A stretch of 64,000 nt of DNA from a bacterium (GTDB lineage: Bacteria; Auribacterota; Tritonobacteria; UBA1439): the NCBI GenBank assembly GCA_028716845.1, contig JAQUPF010000004.1, positions 1 through 64,000 on the forward strand. The letters run 5' to 3'. Positions 8,560 to 18,131 of the stretch are shown here, in pieces. Made by a program: the position numbers and the translations under genes. Below the pieces are notes generated by a model, which saw only the letters and a list, made by a program, of their open reading frames with translations, was not told the DNA's origin and made no database searches. Position 1 is the first letter of the stretch; each line of letters starts with the position of its first letter.

Positions 8560-8588
8560 ATTGTATATGGATCTTCCCATCCCGTCAA
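8560..8588 (-). promoter_or_regulatory. Sigma70-type promoter for the glycosidase-like gene
   Basis: On the minus strand: TTGACG (8583-8588), 17-bp spacer, TACAAT (8560-8565), about 30 bp before the ATG at 8530. Close to the E. coli consensus. Confidence 0.7.
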
Positions 8589-8601
8589 ATAAAGACGCGC
8601 A

Positions 8602-8630
8602 TTGATTCCATCCTCCCGGGAGTATATGAT
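8602..8630 (+). promoter_or_regulatory. Divergent sigma70-type promoter for the Asp-box protein
   Basis: TTGATT (8602-8607), 17-bp spacer, TATGAT (8625-8630). It is back to back with the minus-strand promoter; the two -35 boxes are 13 bp apart, so one regulator could act on both genes. Confidence 0.6.
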
Positions 8631-8666
8631 TGGTGTGTCGGGAGGTGATCACCCGGAGGTCCGCCG

Positions 8667-11429
8667 ATGCGCCGGGCGCCGTCGATCCCCGCCGCCTTCC
8701 TTTTCGCGGCCGCCTTGCTCCTGCCCGCCGGACGGGCCCTGGGCCTGGAGTGCGTGACCTGGCGGTTCGACGAGCCGTCGGCCTTCACCGGCAGCCATGT
8801 CGTCTTCGGCGACGGCGCCGTCTCGCTCGAGAAGAGCCGTCAGATCGGCGACGAGTGGGAGGACGTGTCCATCCCCTACCCTGCCGGCCAGGTGCGGGAC
8901 ATCGAGGCGCTCTCCGACGGGTGCCTCCATGCATCCACCATGAGGCCCGGCATCGGCGGCCCCGACTTCGGGATGATGTGCAAGTCCTGCGACGGCGGCG
9001 CCGCCTGGAATTGCGCCGTCATGGAGATACCGGGCGTCCGGCGGTGCATGCGGATCGGCGGCTTCACGCAGGCCGCGGACGGCGCCATCTACGCGGGAGG
9101 GTACGACTACTCCTTCACCCCCGACAACTCCGGCGTCTGGAAGAGCGTCGACGACGGGGCGACGTGGACCTTCGTGCACGCCCTCCCCGGGACGGGGTGC
9201 ACGAGCATCGTCGAGGCCGCCGACGGGAGCCTCGTCGCCTCCACCCGCGGCGACGGGACCGTGTGGCGCTGCGCGGACCCGGCCGGCGCTCCGACGGTGT
9301 GGACGGCGGTCTTCGAGACGCCCTCCATCCCGTGGGGCGGCGCGCCCGCCACCTATCCCCCGTACCCCCCTCCCGTGCTCCCCGCATGCGATTACCTCGC
9401 CGTCAACTACGGCGAGCATTGCGGCGGCTTCCCGTACACCTCCTACCCCGACCCCTACAGGCCGGACAGGACCCAGTCCCTGTTCCGCGCGGACGACGGG
9501 ACGCTGTTCGTGTCGACCAACACCGGCGGCGCGAGCGTCTGGTCGGGAGGCGTCGCGGTGCGGAACTTCGCCCACATCTACATGTCCCTCGACAACGGCC
9601 TCACCTGGCAGGACAGCGGTTCGTGGAACCCTCCCCCGACGACCGAGCTGTACTACTGGGGGTACTGGGACGGCTCCTCGTGGGTCCAGCACCACCATCT
9701 CGACGCCTCCCCTGCCGCCGATCCGGTCCCCACGATGCAGTCGTTCCCGACGTGGGTGGACCACATCTGGCAGGACCGGAGCGGGACGATCCACGCCGTC
9801 ACCTCGAGCGGCGACCCGCTCCGCTCATGGATACTCGATCCGCGCCGGGACGGTATCGTCTTCGCGTACGACCCCGCGGGGATGACCTGGGACGCGCTGG
9901 GCAACCTGCCGGGGCTGGGGATCCCGCCCGGCTCCGATACCTACAGCCAGCACAACGTCCTCTACTGCCACGACATCGGCGAGGACGCCGTCTCCGGGCA
10001 TCTCTACGCCGTCACCAGCCCGCAGGCCCTCGTCGTCCGCTCGACCGACGGCGGCGCGACGTGGGACTGGATGATGTCGCCCCGGACGCTGTTCGGCAAG
10101 AAGGCGGAGGGCGATTTCTACTGCATGGAGATCGTGTGCGACTCATGCCTCTACGTCGGATTCCACCAGAACGGGGAGGTCTACGCCTCGCGGTCCGCCT
10201 ACCACGACGACGGCTGGGTCGGGAACGCCGCCGGCTTCGCCTACGGCGAGCCGCTCTCGCAATTCGTCGAGACCGCCGCGGACGACAGTTTCGGGACGGT
10301 CACCTACTGGCTGTCGAACGACGGCTCGACCTGGTACTGGTGGAACGGGAGCGGCTGGGCGGCGACGGCGGACCCCGCCGAGAGCAACCCGGCCTCGGAG
10401 GTGAACGCGCACATCGGGTCCTTTCCCGTCCCGGGGAATTTCTTCTTCCGCGCCTTCCTGCATCCGACCACGGTGAACGGCTGCCCCAAGTCGCCGCGGC
10501 TCGCTTCGCTCGAGGTGTGCGCCGGGGCCCCCACGCCCACGCCCACAGTGACACCGACGCCGACCGTCACCCCCTCCCCCACGCCGACGCCGACGGCCAC
10601 GCCGACGCCGTGCAACACGCCGCTCGAGATCGCGAACGTCGAGTGGGTGCACATAGCGGTGACGCGGTCGGCGCACCCGGAGGGATTCTACTACATAGTG
10701 ATCCGGGCCGATGATCTTGGGCAGTACGGGATGATCCATGACAACACCAACATATACGACGGCTGGGAGGACTGGCCGGAGCCGAAGGCCGTGGCGGTGT
10801 ACGTGGGAGCGGACAACGACATCATACTCACGGAGGGGGGCGACTTCATCGAGGTGACGTACGACGGGGGGGCGGTCGCGCGGATCTACTTCCCCGAGCT
10901 CATGGCGTGGGCGGACACGACCCTGTACGTCGCCGCGGACGGCTCGACGTACTGGGACAGGGGACTCTGCGACCCCGCCTGGCCGGCCCCGACGCCCACC
11001 CCGACGCCGACGCCCGCAACAACCCCGACCCCGACCCCGACGCCGACTCCCTTCGACTGCGACGACACCGTGCTCGAACTGAGCGACACCGTCCTGGGAC
11101 CGGGGGATGTGGTGACGTTTTTCGGCTGCATCCCGGCGATGCCGGGCATCCGCGTCGACATCTACCTCGTGGTGATCGACCCCGCGGGCACCATGTACTC
11201 GCTGCTCCCCGGCGGCGGCGTCCGGCCGGGGGCGGTGCCGTATTACAGGAACGTCCACAACCCGGACGGCTGCACCTGCGCGGAACTCTTCACGAGCAAG
11301 GTCTGCCCCACGCCGCCGGCGGGCATCTGGACGGCGGCGCTCGCCGTGCTGCCGGCGGGGGCCGAGGCGAAGGCCTCGAACGCGCTCTACCTCACAACGG
11401 TCAGCGTCGAGATGCGAGGGGCCCCGTAA
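8667..11429 (+). CDS. Exported Asp-box (BNR) repeat protein with Thr-Pro linkers and VDVYL-type C-terminus
   Basis: 920 aa with signal peptide 1-26. Four or more Asp-box-like motifs (CKSCDGGAAW, KSVDDGATW, MSLDNGLTW, RSTDGGATW) mark a sialidase-type beta-propeller over residues ~30-560. After a Thr-Pro linker near 620-650 comes a ~120-residue domain (LEIANVEWVHIAV...AVYVGADNDI). A second linker near 775-795 is followed by a C-terminal beta-domain with VDIYLVVIDPAG and G-WTAALAVLPAG, related in layout to the other VDVYL tails. GGAGGT sits 7 nt before the ATG. Enzyme activity is not evident: the arginine triad of sialidases was not identified, so a binding or photosynthesis-assembly-like propeller is equally possible. 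Confidence 0.8.
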   Translation: MRRAPSIPAAFLFAAALLLPAGRALGLECVTWRFDEPSAFTGSHVVFGDGAVSLEKSRQIGDEWEDVSIPYPAGQVRDIEALSDGCLHASTMRPGIGGPDFGMMCKSCDGGAAWNCAVMEIPGVRRCMRIGGFTQAADGAIYAGGYDYSFTPDNSGVWKSVDDGATWTFVHALPGTGCTSIVEAADGSLVASTRGDGTVWRCADPAGAPTVWTAVFETPSIPWGGAPATYPPYPPPVLPACDYLAVNYGEHCGGFPYTSYPDPYRPDRTQSLFRADDGTLFVSTNTGGASVWSGGVAVRNFAHIYMSLDNGLTWQDSGSWNPPPTTELYYWGYWDGSSWVQHHHLDASPAADPVPTMQSFPTWVDHIWQDRSGTIHAVTSSGDPLRSWILDPRRDGIVFAYDPAGMTWDALGNLPGLGIPPGSDTYSQHNVLYCHDIGEDAVSGHLYAVTSPQALVVRSTDGGATWDWMMSPRTLFGKKAEGDFYCMEIVCDSCLYVGFHQNGEVYASRSAYHDDGWVGNAAGFAYGEPLSQFVETAADDSFGTVTYWLSNDGSTWYWWNGSGWAATADPAESNPASEVNAHIGSFPVPGNFFFRAFLHPTTVNGCPKSPRLASLEVCAGAPTPTPTVTPTPTVTPSPTPTPTATPTPCNTPLEIANVEWVHIAVTRSAHPEGFYYIVIRADDLGQYGMIHDNTNIYDGWEDWPEPKAVAVYVGADNDIILTEGGDFIEVTYDGGAVARIYFPELMAWADTTLYVAADGSTYWDRGLCDPAWPAPTPTPTPTPATTPTPTPTPTPFDCDDTVLELSDTVLGPGDVVTFFGCIPAMPGIRVDIYLVVIDPAGTMYSLLPGGGVRPGAVPYYRNVHNPDGCTCAELFTSKVCPTPPAGIWTAALAVLPAGAEAKASNALYLTTVSVEMRGAP

Positions 11430-11451
11430 CAGGCATCCGCGGGCGCCTGTT
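11428..11451 (+). terminator. Possible terminator after the Asp-box gene
   Basis: AACAGGC, 10-nt loop, GCCTGTT: a 7-bp stem overlapping the stop codon. No U-run follows, so it is weak. Confidence 0.35.
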
Positions 11452-11550
11452 CCTCACACGCCCAACTTCCGGCTTTCCGCCTCGGCCTGCTGTGGAATCC
11501 GTGGAGATTCGTGGCGCGTGGTTCCTCTTCCCGCCGCGGGGGGGTGGCCG

Positions 11551-13464
11551 CTACGGGATGAGAACAAAGGTGTTTGAGACGGCGATGTTGGGCGCCGGCT
11601 CGGGGACGATGAAGCGGCCGCTGTTGTGATGGAGGAAAGCGGCGACGAACGCCCAGTCCCCGGCGGCCTTCTCCGGCACCCTGAAGAGGAGCGTCCCCGA
11701 AAGGCCGTCTCCGCCGTCCCTGAGCGGGAAGACGGCGTACCGGTAGGTCGGATTCACGTTCTTCGGGTCGTACTCCACCGGTTCCAGACGCGAATTGAAC
11801 AGATAGAGCGGGCTCGTCCCGGGGATCAGCTCGTCGAGTGTCGCCATCCCCCGCCCCGGCGGATTCATCTTCGCCCCGAGGTAGACGTCGACGGGGACGC
11901 CCCTGAAGCCGTCCTCGTCCGGATACACATCCCATTCGAGAACGACAATGTCGCGCGGGACGAAGGCGTGAGGCGTGACCGTCGGCGAAGGGATCGGCGC
12001 CGCCCGCTCGAGGACCTCGAGTTCCAGGTATCCCAGTGCCGTGGAAGTCGGCGTCGGCGTCGGAGTGGGCGTCGGCGTGTTCTCCGACTTGATCGCGTAG
12101 AGCGTGTGGTCGTTGGACCCGAAGTAGACCCTCCCCTCGGTCCCGAACGCCGGCGAGGACTCGATCCCGCCGCCGGTAATGTAGCTCCAGAAGAGGGCGC
12201 CGTCCCCTGAGAGGATCGTGAAGGAGCTGTCCTCCGAGCCGAAGTAGATCATCTCATCGGCGTCGACGGCGGGGGAGGACGAGATCCTGCCGGCCGTGGC
12301 GTAGGACCATACGAGGGCACCGTCGCTGTTTACGGCGTACAGGTTCCTGTCATCCGAACCGACATAGATGATCCCGTCGGCACCGATGGCGGGGGAGGAG
12401 TAGATGTCGCCGCCGGTTCTATATGACCATAGAAGGGCCGCATCCGAATCGATGGAGTAAAGGTTGTTGTCCTCTGAGCCGACATGGACAGTTCCGTCGC
12501 TTCCGATCGCGGGCGAGGACCATGTCCACTGGGAACCGATCGCGTACGTCCAGGAGAGCGTCCCGTCCGATTCGAGCACGTACAGGTCGCCGCGGAGCGT
12601 GACCGCGTGTATCTTCCCCTCTTCTCCCAGCGCGGGAGAGGATATTGTCCCCTGGGTCCCCATCTCGTACGACCATGCGAGCGTACCGTCCGATTCGAAC
12701 GCGTAGAGATTCCTGTCCAGGGAGGCGACATGGATGCGCCCGTCGGGCCATTGTACGGGCGATGATTTCACGTCATCACCGGTGACATACGTCCAACCCA
12801 TGCCGCCGTCGTCGGACTTCCTCGCATGCAACAGGTTGTCGTCGGAACCGAAGAGCAGCTCGCCGGCGCTCGATATGCAGGGCGACGAGACTATCGCACC
12901 CCCCGCGCCGGGCGAACTGTTCCATTTGTAGCTCCCGTCGGAATTGACCGCGTAGATCCTGCCGTCGTCGGAGGCGAAATAGACGTCGCCGTCCCCGTCG
13001 ACCGCCGGCGAGGACTTCACCGGCCCGCCCGTCACGTACGACCATTCGAGGACCGGGAGGATCATCCCGCCGTACACGCTCCTCCGCGTCCGCCGCATGT
13101 CGCGTCCGAACATCGGCCACGGGAGAGGCGTCGGCGTGTACGTCGGCTCCGGCGTGAAAGTCGGCGTCTCGGTCGGCGTATCGGTCGGCGTGGGCGTCTC
13201 CGTGGGCGTCTCGGTGGGCGTCCCAGTCGGCGTGGGCGTATAGGCGTCGCACTCCCCGCAGTCATCCACCGGATAGCTCTGCGGCACCGGCGTGTATCCG
13301 AACGGCAGCAGGTAGCAGATCCCGAGCGGCCCGTAGCAGTAGGTCTCCGGTGTCGGCGTCTCGGTCGGCGTGGGCGTTTCGGTGGGGGTGGGCGTTTCCG
13401 TCTGGCCGCGGCACGGGAGGACGGCGAGGAGGGTCAGCACGACGGCGAGCAGCGCGGTTTTCAT
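11551..13464 (-). CDS. Exported 8-unit PQQ-like propeller protein with VDVYL domain (third paralogue)
   Basis: 637 aa from the ATG at 13464, which has a G-rich Shine-Dalgarno just upstream; an in-frame ATG at 13485 lacks one. Signal peptide 1-21 is followed at once by Thr-Pro repeats, a Cys-containing segment (CYGPLGICYLLPFGY), more Thr-Pro linker, then WPMFGRDMRRTRRS and eight SSPAV/VYF.S.D/LYA..SDG/WSY units. A linker near residue 450 leads to the C-terminal domain with PVDVYLG, TYRYAVFP and GDWAFVAAFL, clearly homologous to but diverged from the 3041/6467 domain. Convergent with the Asp-box gene; function unknown. Confidence 0.83.
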   Translation of the reverse strand: MKTALLAVVLTLLAVLPCRGQTETPTPTETPTPTETPTPETYCYGPLGICYLLPFGYTPVPQSYPVDDCGECDAYTPTPTGTPTETPTETPTPTDTPTETPTFTPEPTYTPTPLPWPMFGRDMRRTRRSVYGGMILPVLEWSYVTGGPVKSSPAVDGDGDVYFASDDGRIYAVNSDGSYKWNSSPGAGGAIVSSPCISSAGELLFGSDDNLLHARKSDDGGMGWTYVTGDDVKSSPVQWPDGRIHVASLDRNLYAFESDGTLAWSYEMGTQGTISSPALGEEGKIHAVTLRGDLYVLESDGTLSWTYAIGSQWTWSSPAIGSDGTVHVGSEDNNLYSIDSDAALLWSYRTGGDIYSSPAIGADGIIYVGSDDRNLYAVNSDGALVWSYATAGRISSSPAVDADEMIYFGSEDSSFTILSGDGALFWSYITGGGIESSPAFGTEGRVYFGSNDHTLYAIKSENTPTPTPTPTPTSTALGYLELEVLERAAPIPSPTVTPHAFVPRDIVVLEWDVYPDEDGFRGVPVDVYLGAKMNPPGRGMATLDELIPGTSPLYLFNSRLEPVEYDPKNVNPTYRYAVFPLRDGGDGLSGTLLFRVPEKAAGDWAFVAAFLHHNSGRFIVPEPAPNIAVSNTFVLIP

Positions 13465-13522
13465 CCGGTCCCCCCCTTCTTCCACCGCATGCCCCGCCCC
13501 GGCAAGCTGTCAGGCACGCCGC

Positions 13523-14431
13523 CTACTCCGGGTTCTTCTCGATGCAGGTGACAACCTGGCCGCTCTTGAAGATGTAGACGTCGCCGGTGGACTGCGAGAT
13601 GGCGATGGCGACCGCGCCCGTCGCCGCCGTGATCGCGGCGGCGCTGTAGTGCCGGGCGCCGAGCCCCTGGGGGAGGGCCGCCGGCACCATCTTGGCGGAT
13701 ATGAAGGCGCCGGCGGTCTCGATGACGCCGTTCGGCCTGATGATGAACGCCCCGTCGAGCTGGGCCATCTCCTTGATCGTGTCCTGGACGCCGGGGTTGA
13801 GGATCTGCCTGTCCTCCTCCGCGTGCCCCTTGAACGGGTTGATGATCATCTGCTCGACGTGCCTGAGCACCTCCTTCGTGTCGCCGAGGACGAAGATGGT
13901 GCCCACCGGGTGCCCCTCGCGCCCCTCGTTGGCGATCCCGATGGCGAGCCGGACGAGCTGCTCGAAGATGCTGTGGTCGACGCCCTCCGGGAATATCATC
14001 ATGCCCTGCGAGGCGAGGAGCCCGAACTCCTGCCCCAGGTCGATGACGACGGCGGCGTCGAGCGCCTCCCTGCCGGGCCCGCCGGTGAGGAAGACGATCC
14101 TGTCGGCCGGGCTCACGAGCTTCCCCGAGATCGCCATGATGATGCTCACCTTGATCTGGGCGACGCGCGACAGCGGGTTGGGCGGGATCTGGAGGGCGTG
14201 GGCGAAGAGCTGCCTCCCGCGCGCGACGACCTGCGGGTCGGCGGAGACGAGGATGACGCTGCACGGCGGCTTTTTCCCGTGGATCTGCTCGAGTTTGATC
14301 GGGACGTCGCCGTAGACGAACAGCGCGCGCGCCCCCGTCTTCTGCGCGATCCGGATGCCCGCGCGCACGAGCTCGGACGTGACCGTCGTCGGCTTCGACT
14401 TCTTCGTCATTCCCGTTCCCTTCCGCGCCAT
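13523..14431 (-). CDS. Diadenylate cyclase (DAC domain) with pyruvate-kinase-C-like N-domain, DacZ-like
   Basis: 302 aa. Makes c-di-AMP from two ATP. The C-terminal DAC domain shows the DGA motif (residues 226-228, LDGAFIIRPNG) and GARHYS at 258-263, where most DACs have RHR. Residues ~15-140 resemble the pyruvate-kinase C-terminal-like domain found in the archaeal DacZ/CdaZ type, with no DisA helix-hairpin-helix and no CdaA membrane segments, so the enzyme is cytosolic. ATG 14431 has GGGAGGGG 6 nt upstream; ATG 14410 also has a good site and could be used. It stands alone between an exported-protein gene and dnaJ. A c-di-AMP receptor or riboswitch was not seen. Confidence 0.85.
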   Translation of the reverse strand: MARKGTGMTKKSKPTTVTSELVRAGIRIAQKTGARALFVYGDVPIKLEQIHGKKPPCSVILVSADPQVVARGRQLFAHALQIPPNPLSRVAQIKVSIIMAISGKLVSPADRIVFLTGGPGREALDAAVVIDLGQEFGLLASQGMMIFPEGVDHSIFEQLVRLAIGIANEGREGHPVGTIFVLGDTKEVLRHVEQMIINPFKGHAEEDRQILNPGVQDTIKEMAQLDGAFIIRPNGVIETAGAFISAKMVPAALPQGLGARHYSAAAITAATGAVAIAISQSTGDVYIFKSGQVVTCIEKNPE

Positions 14432-14464
14432 GTGCGTCCCCTCCCGCAAGGCACCACCTGCCAC

Positions 14465-14783
14465 GGACCTGCACGGATTATAGACGGATTCAACAACAGC
14501 CCAAAGCTCAAAGTGGAAAGTTCAAAGATCGCTCCGCCGCAGGCTCGCGCGGATACGCGCGGACTGAATGAAGCGGAATTCGCGGGTATCCGTACGCATC
14601 CGTGCAGATCCGCGGTCGATTGGTGCTTCTTCCCCGCGGCCGATACAATGAACGCCGCGCCACGGATGTCCGCGGATCATTGACGGACCTTCACGGATCA
14701 TTCTGAAACGGCATCCGTGGTTATCCGTAATCATCCGTGAAAATCCGCGGTGGATTGGTGCTTCTTCTCCGCGGCCGGCGCCG
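14465..14783 (+). repeat. Intergenic repeat array (ATCCGCG/ATCCGTG family), copy 2
   Basis: The 319 bp between dnaJ and the cyclase hold no gene. The left half (14484-14580) is one arm of a 95-bp inverted pair whose other arm is 16091-16185. The right half repeats ATCCGTG/ATCCGCG heptamers and contains two copies of ATTGGTGCTTCTT (14619 and 14755 regions), each followed by CGCGGCCG. The 42-nt element shared with 1151-1192 is at 14715-14757. Confidence 0.75.
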
Positions 14784-15878
14784 TCAGTGCCTGAGGCCCG
14801 CCTCGCGCGCGAACTCCTCCATCGCCTTCCGAGCCCGGGGGCTCAGGCCGGCGGGGGTGTCCACCCGTATCTTCACGTGGAGATCGCCCGTCTGACCGCC
14901 GGGGCCCGCGACGCCGCGCCCCTTCAGCCGGAGCGCGGTCCCCGACTGCACCCCGGGCGGGATCCGCACCATCGCCGCCCCGTCCATCGTGCGCACCCGC
15001 ATCCGGGAACCGAGCGCCGCCTGGGCGATGTTGACGGGCACCTCGCAGTGGAGGTTCAGCCCCCGACGCTCGAAGAAGCGGTGCCGGCCGAGCCGGACGA
15101 CGAGGATGAGGTCGCCCGGCGGACCGCCCGCCGTCCCCGCCTCGCCCTGGCCCGCGATCCGTATCTTGGACCCGTTGTCCACGCCGCGGGGGATCCGGAC
15201 GGTGATCCTCCTCCGGCCGCCGACCGTGCCCGAACCGCCGCACGACGGGCACGGTTTCTGGATGATCCTCCCCCTCCCGTAGCAGCGGGGGCACGGCCGG
15301 CTGAAGGCGAACCCCCCCTGGGCGATCGAGACGGTGCCCCCGCCGCCGCACTCCGGGCAGGCGGTCGTCTTCGATCCGGGCGCGGCCCCCGCCCCCCCGC
15401 ACGAGGCGCACGGCTCGTCCCGCGGGACGGTGATCGTCCGGCGTCCGCCGCGGACCGCCTCGTCGAACGGCACCTCGATCTCGAAGGTGAGGTCGTCGCC
15501 GCGGCGGGGCCCCCAGCGCTCGCGCCGGGCGCGGCTCCCACGGTCGAAGAAGGAGCTGAAGAGGTCTCCCAGGTCGCCGAATCCTCCGGCGTCCCCGAAC
15601 GAGAACTCCTGCCCGGCCGCGCCCCGCCCGAAGCCCTCGGGCCCGAACCGGAAGGAGGAGGCGGCATCCCGCATCCGGTCGTACTGCGACCGCTTGCCCG
15701 GGTCCGAGAGGACGTCGTAGGCCTGGGAGATTTCCTTGAACTTCTCCTCGGCGACCTTGTTGCCGGGGTTGGCGTCGGGGTGGTACTTCTTCGCGAGGCG
15801 GCGGTACGCCTTCTTTATCTCGTCCGCCTTCGCGCCCTTCCCGACCCCCAGGATCTCATAGAAATCTTTCTGCGCCAT
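14784..15878 (-). CDS. dnaJ: Chaperone protein DnaJ (type I Hsp40)
   Basis: 364 aa. J domain at residues 1-70 with HPD at 33-35, a Gly/Phe-rich stretch ([20 protein letters not shown]) around 80-115, then four zinc-binding CxxCxGxG-type repeats ([32 protein letters not shown]) at ~140-205, and the C-terminal peptide-binding beta-domains with IPRGVDNG and IPPGVQSG. It stimulates DnaK ATPase and holds unfolded clients in the cytosol. No dnaK or grpE is in the window. The gene is bracketed by the two arms of an inverted intergenic repeat. Confidence 0.95.
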   Translation of the reverse strand: MAQKDFYEILGVGKGAKADEIKKAYRRLAKKYHPDANPGNKVAEEKFKEISQAYDVLSDPGKRSQYDRMRDAASSFRFGPEGFGRGAAGQEFSFGDAGGFGDLGDLFSSFFDRGSRARRERWGPRRGDDLTFEIEVPFDEAVRGGRRTITVPRDEPCASCGGAGAAPGSKTTACPECGGGGTVSIAQGGFAFSRPCPRCYGRGRIIQKPCPSCGGSGTVGGRRRITVRIPRGVDNGSKIRIAGQGEAGTAGGPPGDLILVVRLGRHRFFERRGLNLHCEVPVNIAQAALGSRMRVRTMDGAAMVRIPPGVQSGTALRLKGRGVAGPGGQTGDLHVKIRVDTPAGLSPRARKAMEEFAREAGLRH

Positions 15879-16233
15879 GGCGACCCGCCCGACCCGTCCC
15901 CGCCGCCCCGTGACAGCCCGCGCGACCGATCCATCTCAGCCGCGGAGGCACGCAAACGGAACAATGCACTCCCCGCCACGGATTCAATCACAGCCGAAAG
16001 TTGAAAGTCCAAAGTGGGAAGCGGCTGGTTTCCGCCGCGGATAGACGCGGATTATCGCTGATAGAACGCAGATGGAACAGCTCCCCATTCTTCCGCTTCA
16101 TTCAGTTCGCGCGTATCCGCGTGAATCTGCGGCAGAGTGATCTTTGAACCTTCTGCTTTGAATCTTGGACTGTTGTTGAATCCGTGCGCATCCGCGCCGG
16201 ATTGGCGCCTTCCCCCCCGGCCGGGGGGCGTGG
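15879..16233 (-). repeat. Intergenic repeat array (ATCCGCG family), copy 3
   Basis: 355 bp without a gene. 16091-16185 is the minus-strand arm of the inverted pair, 82 of 95 bases matching 14484-14580 by eye. A third, decayed plus-strand copy starts at about 15969 (GGATTCAATCACAGCC then AAAGTTGAAAGTCCAAAG). CGCGGAT heptamers fill the rest. Confidence 0.7.
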
Positions 16234-17901
16234 TCACATGATCGTGTATTTCGGCCCGCCGCCCCCCTCGGGGCATCGCCAGATGATGTTGCCGAACGGA
16301 TCCTTGATATCGCACGTCTTGCAGTGGAGGCAGTTGGAGAAGTTGACCTGGAGGGAACGCCCCTCCTCGCCCTCCACGAATTCGTACACCTTCGCGGGAC
16401 AGAAGTACTGGCACGGGTTGCCGTACTCCTCCGCGCAGCGGCCGAGGCAGACCGCGGTGTCCGGCACCTCGAGGTGGCACGGCTGGTCCTCCTCGTGCTC
16501 CGTGCCCGAGAAGAAGACATTGTCCTCCCGGCTGAAGGAGAGCGTGCCGTCGTACTTCATGGCCGCCTTCTCCGGCCGGGCGCCGGGACGGCGGGGGAGC
16601 GGCTCCATGGTCCTGGCGTCCTCCTCGACGCGGATCGGGTCCACGAGCCCCCGCCCTCGCGTCACGTACTGGAGGGCCGCCTGCGGCATCCCGCGCACGA
16701 GCCCCCGGTGGAACGCCTGGTGGAAGTTGCGGACGCGCCGGAGCTCCTTCCCCGCCCACGAATCCATGATCCGCCGCTCGTAGACGGAGAGGAAGCGGGC
16801 GGAGACGTCCCCCGCCGCGAGCGCCTCCCAGACCGTCTCCGCGGCCTCGATCCCCGATTTCATCGCGAGGTGGAGGCCCTTGATCCGCTGCGCGTTGACG
16901 AGGCCGGCGGCGTCCCCCGCGATGAGGCAGCCGTCCACGGCGAGCCGCGGGACGGCGTAGTAGCCCCCCTCGGGAATGGTCTTGGCGCCGTAGGCGACCC
17001 GTCCCCCCCCCTCGAGGAGCCGCCGGAGGAACGGGTGCCCCTTGAACCGCTGCATCATCTCGTACGGATCCATGAGAGCGTCCCGGTAGTCGAGCGAGAT
17101 GACGAGGCCCACCGAAACGTGGTTGTCGCCCATGTGGTAGATGAAGCCGCCGCCGAACGTCTTTCTCCCGAGCGGGAATCCCATCGTGTGGCTCACGTGG
17201 CCGGGACGGAACTTCTCCGGCCGCACCTTCCACACCTCCTTGATGCCGAGGGCGTATCCCTGCGGGTTCCTGTGGGCGAGGAGGGCATCCCGCTCGACGA
17301 GCGCCCGCGTGAGTGAGCCGCGCGTCCCCTCCGCGAGGACGGTCACGGGGGAGCGAATCTCCGCGCCGGGCTCGAAGTTCTCCTTCTCCCGGCCCGCCTT
17401 GTCCACTCCCCGGTCCCCGCAGCGGACGCCCGCGACGCGCCCCTCCTCCCGGATGAGTTCCCGGGCCGGGAAATGGTCGAAGATGTTCGCCCCCATCGCC
17501 TCGGCCTTCCCGCCGAGCCAGCGGGTGAAGCGGGAGAGGGAGACGATCGGGAATCCCTTGTTCGCGAGCGGCGGCGGGGTGATCGGCGCCCTGAGGCTGC
17601 GCCGCCGGAAGAGGTACCGGACCTCGTGCGAGGTCACCCAGGACTCGACCGGCGGGTCCTGCTCCCTCCAGTCCGGCATGAGCTCGTCGAGCGCCCGGGG
17701 GTCGAGGATGGCGCCCGAGAGGTTGTGCCTGCCGAGGCCGGACGATTTCTCGATGACGGCGACGAGGAGCTCCTTCTTCTCGGCGGCCGTTCTGTTGTGC
17801 TCCTCCTGGAGCTGCATAAGCCGGATGGCGCCGGCGAGCGACGCGGGGCCCGCCCCCACGAAGAGGGCGTCGACTCCCAGGACCTCTCTCTCCTTCGGCA
17901 T
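16234..17901 (-). CDS. Electron transfer flavoprotein:quinone oxidoreductase (ETF-QO)
   Basis: 555 aa, the normal family length. Near the N-terminus VGAGPASLAGAIRL is the FAD dinucleotide-binding loop; LGRHNLSGAILDPRAL and FPIVSLSRFTRWLG are typical ETF-QO segments; GDAAGLVNAQRIKGLHLAMKSG is the second FAD contact. The C-terminus has the ferredoxin-like 4Fe-4S loop NCLHCKTCDIKDP...WRCPEGGGGPKY with all four cysteines. It passes electrons from reduced ETF to membrane quinone. The ATG at 17901 with GGAGGGG upstream is preferred over the longer frame to 18024. No etfAB is visible here. Confidence 0.93.
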   Translation of the reverse strand: MPKEREVLGVDALFVGAGPASLAGAIRLMQLQEEHNRTAAEKKELLVAVIEKSSGLGRHNLSGAILDPRALDELMPDWREQDPPVESWVTSHEVRYLFRRRSLRAPITPPPLANKGFPIVSLSRFTRWLGGKAEAMGANIFDHFPARELIREEGRVAGVRCGDRGVDKAGREKENFEPGAEIRSPVTVLAEGTRGSLTRALVERDALLAHRNPQGYALGIKEVWKVRPEKFRPGHVSHTMGFPLGRKTFGGGFIYHMGDNHVSVGLVISLDYRDALMDPYEMMQRFKGHPFLRRLLEGGGRVAYGAKTIPEGGYYAVPRLAVDGCLIAGDAAGLVNAQRIKGLHLAMKSGIEAAETVWEALAAGDVSARFLSVYERRIMDSWAGKELRRVRNFHQAFHRGLVRGMPQAALQYVTRGRGLVDPIRVEEDARTMEPLPRRPGARPEKAAMKYDGTLSFSREDNVFFSGTEHEEDQPCHLEVPDTAVCLGRCAEEYGNPCQYFCPAKVYEFVEGEEGRSLQVNFSNCLHCKTCDIKDPFGNIIWRCPEGGGGPKYTIM

Positions 17902-18020
17902 CGTCCACCCCTCCGATCGACGGCGCGCGCGGCCGGCGCGGTCACCGAATTGTAGTACAGCTTCGGCGGCATGACAAGCGGCGGACGACGACAGCGGCGG
18001 ACGACGACAGGCGCGGCGGA

Positions 18021-18128
18021 GCAATGAACCACAAGCCGCGGATCATCGCGGATAATATGCGGCCTATGGGAAGCTCCCCTTTTTTCTTCCCATCCAATCC
18101 GCGTGCATCCGCGTTCATCCGCCGCAGA
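18021..18128. repeat. Intergenic ATCCGCG repeat, copy 4
   Basis: CCGCGGATCATCGCGGATAA on the left and AATCCGCGTGCATCCGCGTTCATCCGCCGC on the right (quoted in part) flank a short unrelated core, forming an imperfect palindrome between ETF-QO and the next gene. Confidence 0.6.
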
Positions 18129-18131
18129 ACC

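Noticed and set aside
8649-9794. 381-residue minus-strand frame opposite the Asp-box protein
   Set aside because: The plus-strand gene has a promoter, ribosome binding site, signal peptide and repeats; the minus frame has none.
8667-11429. Calling the Asp-box protein a sialidase
   Set aside because: Asp boxes occur in many propellers; the sialidase arginine triad and nucleophile Tyr could not be identified.
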